DNA of 40,605 nucleotides from Flavobacterium tiangeerense (lineage in GTDB: Bacteria > Bacteroidota > Bacteroidia > Flavobacteriales > Flavobacteriaceae): NCBI RefSeq assembly GCF_007830355.1, contig NZ_VLKO01000016.1:1-40605 (forward strand), written 5' to 3'. The notes below the pieces were generated by a model. That model saw only the letters and a list, made by a program, of their open reading frames with translations, had not been told where the DNA came from and did not search any database. Position 1 is the first letter of the stretch. Every line of letters starts with the position of its first letter. Shown one piece after another: positions 34,952 to 40,605 of this stretch. The position numbers and the translations under genes are program-made.

Positions 34952-35247
34952 ATGGAATACGTTCTGTGATGCTTCTTTAATGGATTCTTTACAGCATTAA
35001 ATTGCTAAAGGGAAGAGGTAAAGATATTATTACAGCGAAATAATAAAAGGTGTTAACAACTATGTTAGATAAACTCCAGTATTATTTGAATTGCGAAAAC
35101 AGGAAGGCAATTTTATACCCTTTTTTGCGTTTTTGATGGTAATCTAAGGTAAAGCTTCAGCGTATAAGTGTTTGTGACGCCATGGCAATGGTTTGTAGAA
35201 GATTTTAAATTAGTAGCATTAAAAGGGCGATTTAAGTAGTGTTTTCT
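34952..35247. other. Non-coding gap before wza
   Basis: Nearly 300 bp with no open reading frame of note and no RNA gene that I can recognise. Apart from the terminator at its left and the promoter element at its right I see nothing in it. Confidence 0.6.
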
Positions 35248-35255
35248 TATATTTG
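35248..35255 (+). promoter_or_regulatory. -7 element TATATTTG of wza
   Basis: TATATTTG followed by CACC fits the TAnnTTTG consensus and resembles the rRNA promoters at the end of the window. I see no clear TTTG at the expected -33 position, so strength is uncertain. The wza ATG lies 26 nt downstream. Confidence 0.55.
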
Positions 35256-35281
35256 CACCGTTAAAACCCAAATCATTGAAA

Positions 35282-36076
35282 ATGAAATATTATTATGTAC
35301 TCCAACGGGCCATACCTTTCCTAATTATGGGCTTGTTGTTTTCTTGTGCTCAAAGAAAAGACGTGGTCTACTATCAAGATATTGATGCCATGACCCCCCA
35401 ATCCAACAGCAGCTCTTATGAGATCAAGATTCAACAAGATGATTTGTTGTCCATTATTGTGTCAGCAGAGGATCCTGAAATTGCAGCGCCCTTTAACTTG
35501 AGTTCGGTTGTAACACAACAGACTTCAGACCTTAAAATCGCCGGAGGACAAATGACCATGCAATTGTATTTAGTCGATATTAATGGTAACATTGATTTTC
35601 CTATTATTGGAAAGTTAAAAGTAAGTGGGCTGACACGGACCGAAGTGATGCAAGTATTGCATGCTAAAATTGCTACTTACATAAAGAATCCAATCATCAA
35701 CTTACGTATTGCTAATTTTAAAGTATCCATACAAGGTGAAGTAATGAATCCTGGCTCTTTTCCCGTAAACTCCGAGCGTATCACGCTGATCGAGGCACTT
35801 GCTTTGGCTGGAGATTTAACCATTTATGGAAAGAGAAACAACATTCTAATCATTAGAGAGACGAATGGAGTGAAGTCATTCAATCGTGTGGATATTACCA
35901 ATGCTGCCTTTTTGAATTCTTCTTTTTATTATTTAGCACAAAATGATGTGGTCTATGTAGAGCCTAATAAAAGCCGCATAAATGCAGCTGCAGTAGGACC
36001 TAATACAGGAGTAATCATCTCCATTTCTTCTTTACTAATCACTTTAATAACGCTTATCGTTTCAAGTTCAAATTAA
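35282..36076 (+). CDS. wza: Polysaccharide export outer-membrane lipoprotein (Wza-like)
   Basis: 264-aa OPX protein. The signal peptide has a hydrophobic core and an LFSC lipobox, putting the lipidated residue at Cys22. The polysaccharide-export domain (YEIKIQQDDLLSIIV, about 47-61) and SLBB-like part (VSIQGEVMNPGSFPV) follow. A C-terminal hydrophobic helix (VIISISSLLITLITLIV) ends the protein. I start at ATG 35282; a TTG two codons upstream is possible but weaker. It forms the outer-membrane exit for the polymer with Wzc, whose gene starts 6 bp after its stop. Confidence 0.92.
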   Translation: MKYYYVLQRAIPFLIMGLLFSCAQRKDVVYYQDIDAMTPQSNSSSYEIKIQQDDLLSIIVSAEDPEIAAPFNLSSVVTQQTSDLKIAGGQMTMQLYLVDINGNIDFPIIGKLKVSGLTRTEVMQVLHAKIATYIKNPIINLRIANFKVSIQGEVMNPGSFPVNSERITLIEALALAGDLTIYGKRNNILIIRETNGVKSFNRVDITNAAFLNSSFYYLAQNDVVYVEPNKSRINAAAVGPNTGVIISISSLLITLITLIVSSSN

Positions 36077-36082
36077 ACCCGA

Positions 36083-38443
36083 ATGGAAAATAGTATTCAA
36101 ACTGATCATACAGAACAAGATTTTAATATTAGAGCCATTGTAGACCAATATGCGGCACATTGGAGGTGGTTTTTGTTGGGTATTATGATCAGTTTATCAA
36201 TTGCATATGTGTATTTAAGGTATACGACACCCCAATATAAAGCTGCCACTACCATATTAGTTAAAGATGAAAAAAAAGGCGGACTATCCTCAGAATTGTC
36301 AGCTTTTGCAGATATGGGTATTGGTGGGGTAAAAAACAATTTAGATAATGAAATTGAGATTCTAAAATCACGCACACTCGTAGAAAGCACCCTAAGGAAG
36401 ATGAATCTTTCGGTTACCTTAGTGTCGCAAGGAAAAATCATAAGTAGTGATTTGTATAAAAATGCCCCTATCATCGTTACTTTTTTAAATAAAAAGCAAG
36501 ATTTTGAAGATAGGACCGCAGCCTTTGAATTTAAGGCGACTGCACCCAATTCGTTTGAATTACAAGAGGAAGCAGAGAATAAAATGTTGCTTACATCCAA
36601 AAAGACGTACCGTTATGGAGAATCGATTCCCTCCAAATTAGGGACTTTTGTGATTAATAAATCATTAGTAAATCCTTTATCTCATGGAGAATCGGCTGCT
36701 ACGATCCAGATTGTCATTACGCCTCTAGAAAAAGTGGTAAACAGCTACAGGTCTAGGTTGACTGTAAATCCGTTAAGCAAGACAAGTAGTGTGGTAGAAC
36801 TTTCTATTGTAGATCCAGTGGTGGAAAAAGCAGAAGATTTCTTAAATAATTTGGTTAAAAATTACAACCAAGACGCTGCAGCAGATAAAAATTTCATCTC
36901 AGAGAACACCTCTCGTTTTATTGCCAATCGTTTGGCTTTGATTACGGAAGAATTAGATGGAGTAGAGCAAAATGTTCAAGACTTCAAAAATTCCAATAGG
37001 TTGACGGATATTGAAACTGAAGCCAAGCTTTTTATAGAGGGATCTAGCGAGTACGATAAAAAAGGAGTAGAAGCCGATATACAGTTGAATATGATCGGTT
37101 CTATGATTGATTTCATGAAAAAAAGCAAAAAGGCAGATTTGTTGCCCAACAATATTATCAGTGGTGAAGCTACGGAGTTGATTGGCGAATACAACAAATT
37201 AGTGTTAGATCGCAATAGAATTTTGAAATCGGCTACAGAGTCAAATCCTTCTGTGGTTAAACTTGATGCGCAAATTGAGTCTTTAAAGTCTAATGTATCG
37301 GCTAGTTTGACTCGAATGAAGTCCAATTTACAAATCCAGAAAAGAGATTTGAACGGACAAGAAGGATTGTTGAATAGTAAAATTGGTAAAATTCCGGTTC
37401 AAGAACGTCAGTTTCGCGTAATAGCAAGACAGCAAAAAGTGAAGGAAGAACTGTATTTGTACTTGTTGCAAAAGCGAGAAGAAACTGCTATTGCAATGGC
37501 GGCCACAGAGGCTATTGCACGAGTGGTGGATGAGGCCAAAGGATCTGAAGTTCCTGTATCGCCTAAAAAGAGCATCATTTATTTGGCGGCTTTGTTGCTA
37601 GGACTCTTAGTTCCTTTTGGAGTGATATATGTTAACGATTTGTTAGATACTAAAATTAAAAGCCGTTTGGATTTGGAAGGCAAAACACTTATCCCTTTTA
37701 TTGGTGACGTTCCTTCCTCTGATTCTCCAAACGAGTTGATTCGTTCCGAAAGTAGAACGAGCAGTGCAGAAGCCTTACGAATTATTAGAACTAACTTAGA
37801 ATTTATGCTGAGTCGTGTTCCTGATGGGCAAGCCAAAACCATATTTTTAACCTCGACTTTTCCATCAGAAGGAAAAACGTTTGTATCCGTAAATTTGGCA
37901 GCTACTTTTGCACTTTCTGGTAAAAAAGTGCTGTTGATAGGAATGGATATCAGAAGCCCGCGTTTGGACGATTATTTAACGATTCCAGATGACGGAGTAA
38001 CAAACTATTTATCGTCTAAAGATTTAAAAGTAGAAGATTTTATTGTAAAGTATGATGGATTTCAACATTTTGATATTCTTCCTGCAGGTATTGTTCCACC
38101 TAATCCAGCTGAACTATTGATGAGTCAAAAGGTAGAAACGATGTTTGAGAATCTTAAAAAGAAATATGATTATATCATTGTAGATACGGCTCCTGTAGCT
38201 TTGGTTACTGATACGTTGTTAATTGCTAATAATGCAGATTGTTTTATTTATGTAGCACGTGCGAATGTCTTAGAAAAAAGAATGTTGAACATTCCAAATA
38301 CTTTATATAAAGAACATAAATTACCTAACATGTGTTTGTTGTTAAATGATACCGATTCTTCTAAAGGTTATGGTTACGGCTATGGCTACGGTATGCAAGT
38401 GGAACAAAAAGCATGGTATAAAAGGCTGTTAAATATGAAGTAG
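36083..38443 (+). CDS. wzc: Wzc-type polysaccharide co-polymerase and tyrosine kinase
   Basis: 786-aa inner-membrane protein. The Wzz domain has a first membrane helix at about 32-50, and a long coiled-coil-rich periplasmic part leads to a second helix at about 495-513. The cytoplasmic BY-kinase has Walker A (FPSEGKTFVSVN, about 592-603), Walker A' (VLLIGMDIRSPRL, about 614-627) and Walker B (YIIVDTAPVAL, about 697-707). The C-terminal tyrosine cluster is a Gly-Tyr run (GYGYGYGYG, near 762-771), the likely autophosphorylation site. It controls chain length and export together with Wza. The convergent PHP phosphatase is its expected antagonist. Confidence 0.94.
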   Translation: MENSIQTDHTEQDFNIRAIVDQYAAHWRWFLLGIMISLSIAYVYLRYTTPQYKAATTILVKDEKKGGLSSELSAFADMGIGGVKNNLDNEIEILKSRTLVESTLRKMNLSVTLVSQGKIISSDLYKNAPIIVTFLNKKQDFEDRTAAFEFKATAPNSFELQEEAENKMLLTSKKTYRYGESIPSKLGTFVINKSLVNPLSHGESAATIQIVITPLEKVVNSYRSRLTVNPLSKTSSVVELSIVDPVVEKAEDFLNNLVKNYNQDAAADKNFISENTSRFIANRLALITEELDGVEQNVQDFKNSNRLTDIETEAKLFIEGSSEYDKKGVEADIQLNMIGSMIDFMKKSKKADLLPNNIISGEATELIGEYNKLVLDRNRILKSATESNPSVVKLDAQIESLKSNVSASLTRMKSNLQIQKRDLNGQEGLLNSKIGKIPVQERQFRVIARQQKVKEELYLYLLQKREETAIAMAATEAIARVVDEAKGSEVPVSPKKSIIYLAALLLGLLVPFGVIYVNDLLDTKIKSRLDLEGKTLIPFIGDVPSSDSPNELIRSESRTSSAEALRIIRTNLEFMLSRVPDGQAKTIFLTSTFPSEGKTFVSVNLAATFALSGKKVLLIGMDIRSPRLDDYLTIPDDGVTNYLSSKDLKVEDFIVKYDGFQHFDILPAGIVPPNPAELLMSQKVETMFENLKKKYDYIIVDTAPVALVTDTLLIANNADCFIYVARANVLEKRMLNIPNTLYKEHKLPNMCLLLNDTDSSKGYGYGYGYGMQVEQKAWYKRLLNMK

Positions 38444-38463
38444 TCAAAATATATATCTTAAAT

Positions 38464-38504
38464 AAAAAAAGCTTACTGAGTATCATGCTCAGTAAGCTTT
38501 TTTT
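38464..38504. terminator. Bidirectional intrinsic terminator
   Basis: A perfect stem: GCTTACTGAG (38471-38480) with CTCAGTAAGC (38488-38497), 7-nt loop, flanked by seven A's on the left and seven T's on the right. It can end wzc transcription on the + strand and the phosphatase transcript on the - strand. Confidence 0.92.
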
Positions 38505-38549
38505 ATTTAGGCTAAGTAAGTAACAAAGAATAACCTTTAGGGATTAATT

Positions 38550-39287
38550 TTATTGTTTAAAAAATTGATTGTTGGCAATTGCTTCTTTTAAAGGTGCGCT
38601 GTCTTTAATTAAGATTTTTTGATCAAAAGAGGCAATGTGTTTGGCGTGATGCGCATCGGTACCCACATATGTATACATTCCTTTTTGAAGTAATTGTTCG
38701 GCAATTTGAGCAATACCTGTGCCGTAATAGCCTACAACGGATAATAAATTAAGCTGAAACAAACAGCCCGCTTTAATAAGTTTGTCGTATTCCTTCATGT
38801 TATTGTGATAGAAAAGATATCGTTCAGGATGTGCCAAAACGGGAATGTATCCAGCAACCTGCAAATCAAATAAAATACTATACAGTTGAATAGGGGCATT
38901 GATGTAAGACATCTCCACCAGCACGTAATTGTCTTTCAAGGTTAGTAAAGACTTTTCTTTAAAGAGTGTGACAAACTGGTCGTCCATCAGGTACTCCGCT
39001 GCAGCCTTAAAGGGTTGCGTGATGCCGTTCTCATGTAATAAGGATACCGTTTCCTTTTGTTTTTTGACGATTTGTTCGTGTGTGTTTTCCCAAACATGTT
39101 GAATAATGTGAGGGGTTGTGATAAACTCGGTAACCCCCATGTTTTGTAATGCAGTGGTTAGAGCAAGCGTGTCTTTGAACGTTTGGGCACCATCGTCAAT
39201 ACCTGGAAGCAAATGCGAATGGATGTCGATGTGGTTTTGCGGAATGAGCTCTCGTAATAGAGGCTTCGATTTAAAAAATGTAAACAT
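38550..39287 (-). CDS. PHP-family protein-tyrosine phosphatase (CpsB/YwqE type)
   Basis: 245-aa metal-dependent phosphatase. HIDIHSHLLPGIDDG (19-33) holds the first metal ligands, and AHPERY and GTDAHH hold the later ones. CpsB/YwqE enzymes dephosphorylate the tyrosine cluster of Wzc-like kinases, so it probably counteracts the kinase encoded convergently at 36083. The two genes share the terminator between them. The -7 promoter element lies only 4 nt before the ATG, so the mRNA may be leaderless. Length and motifs are normal. Confidence 0.92.
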   Translation of the reverse strand: MFTFFKSKPLLRELIPQNHIDIHSHLLPGIDDGAQTFKDTLALTTALQNMGVTEFITTPHIIQHVWENTHEQIVKKQKETVSLLHENGITQPFKAAAEYLMDDQFVTLFKEKSLLTLKDNYVLVEMSYINAPIQLYSILFDLQVAGYIPVLAHPERYLFYHNNMKEYDKLIKAGCLFQLNLLSVVGYYGTGIAQIAEQLLQKGMYTYVGTDAHHAKHIASFDQKILIKDSAPLKEAIANNQFFKQ

Positions 39288-39291
39288 GCTG

Positions 39292-39299
39292 CAAATATA
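39292..39299 (-). promoter_or_regulatory. -7 element (TATATTTG) of the phosphatase gene
   Basis: On the minus strand TATATTTG precedes GCAGC and the ATG at 39287. With transcription starting about 5-7 nt after the element, the mRNA would begin at or within the start codon. No good -33 TTTG is seen at the usual distance. Confidence 0.5.
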
Positions 39300-40052
39300 A
39301 ATAAAAGAGTTTTTAAAAGGAGCATGTCAAAAGAGAATGAATTTATAAACTAAAGTTAAATTTTACAATAGGAGTTGCTATAGCAGGGACGTATTGGATA
39401 TAAAGGCTTGGTGCAATAAACGGGAGGTGCTTTATTTAGGTTGTCGTTGCTTATTGGGTGGTTTATTATTTTGTTGGTTGGGCAGTGCAAGAATAGCTGC
39501 AAACTGCAAACTGCAAAGATGTCTGTTGTGGCTTCGCGTTGGTTTGAGCTGCAGGAATAGTTTAGGTAGAGTGTCCGGATGCAGATTAAGTTAGTACAGA
39601 GAAAAGGTTATACCTATATATTAAAGTTTATCCATCCAGCTTGATCCTATAGTTTATTTCCTAGGAGCTTTTTCCTGCTATCCGTTTCAATCTACCCCAC
39701 GGTCCCGCTTGTTGCGGTACGGTGGGATAGGATTTTCACTACTATCAGGGCTAGGGGAGTAAGCGTTGATAGGGCTATCAGATATTTGATACTGATATAT
39801 AAGGTATAGCCTATTGAATGCAATAGATGTATCGTTTAGTTTACTAAGAGTAGAATGTCCGAAGCACTATATAGCGGTTTTCTAGGGTAAGAATGTTATT
39901 AAGAACGTTAAAACATGACAAGATGTATGTTTTTGATATCGGTAATTCCTATTTTTTAAAATAAAGGAAAAGAGGGTGTGTTTTTAAATAAAACATATTC
40001 AATGACTTATGACCTGTATCAAGAAAAGATTAAAAAAAGGCGAATAAAAAGC
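39300..40052. other. Non-coding region upstream of the rRNA operon
   Basis: No convincing gene on either strand. It contains short tandem words (CTGCAAA twice near 39496-39515) and the hairpin-bearing element at 39668-39760. The rest is AT-rich with no recognisable tRNA or protein-coding feature. Confidence 0.6.
39668..39760. repeat. Cruciform-like non-coding element
   Basis: CCCAC (39696-39700) pairs with GTGGG (39722-39726), and CCGC and GCGG pair closer to the loop, with two single mismatches in between. Outside this, CCTG pairs with CAGG and AATC with GATT. The flanking words TTCCTGCTATCCGTTTCAATC in part, and CTATCAGGGCTAG, are ones I remember as a dispersed repeat of Flavobacterium genomes. 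No protein is apparent. Confidence 0.5.
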
Positions 40053-40082
40053 TTGTAAAAGCGAATAAAGGTTGTATTTTTG
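40053..40082 (+). promoter_or_regulatory. rRNA promoter P1
   Basis: TTG (40053-40055), 19-nt spacer, TATTTTTG (40075-40082), then CACCCGC. It fits the Bacteroidetes consensus and is the first of three tandem promoters before 16S. Confidence 0.8.
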
Positions 40083-40101
40083 CACCCGCAATGACGCAGA
40101 C

Positions 40102-40123
40102 GTTCTTTAAAATACTGACAAGA
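40102..40123 (+). promoter_or_regulatory. boxA-like antitermination element 1
   Basis: GTTCTTTAAAATACTGACAA resembles the rRNA boxA (TGCTCTTTAACA). A similar 22-nt stretch occurs after P2 and P3, which supports a role in rRNA antitermination. Confidence 0.5.
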
Positions 40124-40173
40124 AAAACAAAGTTAGTAGAGATTTACTCTTTAGAAAAAACTTTAAAAAAAGC

Positions 40174-40204
40174 TTGTGAGATTTAAAAACGATTGTTATC
40201 TTTG
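40174..40204 (+). promoter_or_regulatory. rRNA promoter P2
   Basis: TTG (40174-40176), 20-nt spacer, TATCTTTG (40197-40204), then CACCCCGC. The -7 element lies 122 bp after that of P1. Confidence 0.8.
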
Positions 40205-40224
40205 CACCCCGCAAAACAACGGAA

Positions 40225-40246
40225 GTTCCTTGAGAGATTGATAAGA
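40225..40246 (+). promoter_or_regulatory. boxA-like element 2
   Basis: GTTCCTTGAGAGATTGATAA, at the same distance from P2 as element 1 is from P1. Confidence 0.45.
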
Positions 40247-40298
40247 GAAAGAGAAGCAAACGAGATAAAATTTATTTCAAAAAAACTTCAAATTTTTC

Positions 40299-40329
40299 TT
40301 GCCGGTTAAAAAAAGAATAACTACTTTTG
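40299..40329 (+). promoter_or_regulatory. rRNA promoter P3
   Basis: TTG (40299-40301), 20-nt spacer, TACTTTTG (40322-40329), then CACCCGC. It lies 125 bp after P2 and about 190 bp before the mature 16S end. Confidence 0.78.
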
Positions 40330-40375
40330 CACCCGCTTTGAGAAACAAACGAAAGGCAAAAAAACAGTAAGACAC

Positions 40376-40400
40376 GTTCCTAGACATATTGAATTGACAG
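40376..40400 (+). promoter_or_regulatory. boxA-like element 3
   Basis: GTTCCTAGACATATTGAATT follows P3 and is the copy nearest to 16S. It is close to the GTTCTTTGACATATT wording that I recall in flavobacterial rRNA leaders. Confidence 0.45.
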
Positions 40401-40516
40401 CCGTTTTGTTCGCAAGAACAGAACATAAAGAATAAGAGTAATAGAATCGGAAGATTTGAAAAAACCACTAGAATTTAGTCGAATAACAATAGCTTGATTT
40501 ATCAAGCAAACAATAT

Positions 40517-40605
40517 ACGATGAAGAGTTTGATCCTGGCTCAGGATGAACGCTAGCGGCAGGCTTAACACATGCAAGTCGAGGGGTATGCTTCTTCGGAA
40601 GCAGA
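40517..40605 (+). rRNA. rrs: 16S ribosomal RNA, 5' end (cut by the window)
   Basis: TGAAGAGTTTGATCCTGGCT at 40521 is the universal 16S 5' region, so the mature end is near 40517. GATGAACGCTAGCGGCAGGC and CACATGCAAGTCGAGGGGTA are typical of Flavobacteriaceae. Only the first ~90 nt, up to the start of variable region V1, are in the window. Confidence 0.97.

Noticed and set aside
36106..36600. Long antisense frame (164 aa) within wzc
   Set aside because: It lies entirely inside the well-supported wzc gene and has no domain; it is a shadow of the coding strand's codon use.
39394..39594. 66-aa open frame on the + strand, rich in Cys, Leu and Arg
   Set aside because: Composition is unlike neighbouring proteins, it contains simple-sequence words (CTGCAAA), and no family or upstream signal is recognisable.
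40277..40468. 63-aa open frame on the - strand in the rRNA leader
   Set aside because: It runs through promoter P3 and the boxA-like element in antisense; the protein shows no family features beyond low-complexity Phe/Leu/Lys.

Overview
The window is AT-rich DNA from a member of the Bacteroidetes, most likely Flavobacterium or a close relative. The 16S rRNA 5' end that begins near 40517 has flavobacterial wording. Several promoters fit the Bacteroidetes pattern (TTG, about 18-20 nt, TAnnTTTG). Many genes lack an obvious Shine-Dalgarno sequence and are preceded by A/T-rich leaders. The main content is a surface polysaccharide (O-antigen or capsule) locus of the Wzx/Wzy type, followed by export genes and the start of an rRNA operon.

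Layout. 1-897 is non-coding: a tandem ~174-bp repeat, then a leader that can form a long hairpin followed by a T-run. 898-5354 carries dTDP-L-rhamnose genes (rfbB, C, D, A) and a UDP-HexNAc 4-epimerase. 5595-8572 carries a UDP-HexNAc 6-dehydrogenase and the Wzx flippase. 8583-12613 is a compact module (4-aminotransferase, acyl carrier protein, acyl-ACP ligase-like enzyme, short-chain reductase, hexapeptide acyltransferase) that looks built to make an N-acylated 4-amino-4,6-dideoxyglucose. 12801-22044 holds glycosyltransferases, an EpsG-type Wzy polymerase and two different AsnB-like amidotransferases. 22075-26434 is a UDP-L-FucNAc pathway (capE/F/G type) with an extra WxcM-like cupin and an intruding GxxExxY gene. 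26440-31824 holds a FucNAc-type glycosyltransferase, two phosphoglycosyl transferases, two GNAT/FemAB-like acyltransferases and a PglE-like aminotransferase.

31825-32887 is non-coding and carries copies of the same repeats as the left edge. A 161-nt direct repeat (282-442 and 32328-32488, about 89% identical by eye) therefore brackets the whole 898-31824 cluster. Beyond it lie a PglF/WbpM-like 4,6-dehydratase with its own promoter and TTG start, the Wza lipoprotein and Wzc tyrosine kinase, a bidirectional terminator, and a convergent PHP-type tyrosine phosphatase. 39288-40516 is the rRNA leader region, with three tandem promoter/boxA-like modules.

How the genes work together (inference). Up to five activated sugars can be made: dTDP-L-Rha, dTDP-4-acylamino-4,6-dideoxyglucose, a UDP-HexNAc-uronic acid, UDP-L-FucNAc, and a UDP-bacillosamine-type 4-amino sugar. 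The amidotransferases may amidate the uronate and/or turn FucNAc into its acetamidino form. One or both phosphoglycosyl transferases start the lipid-linked unit, five glycosyltransferases extend it, Wzx flips it and the EpsG-like protein polymerises it. Wza/Wzc with the PHP phosphatase handle export and length control.
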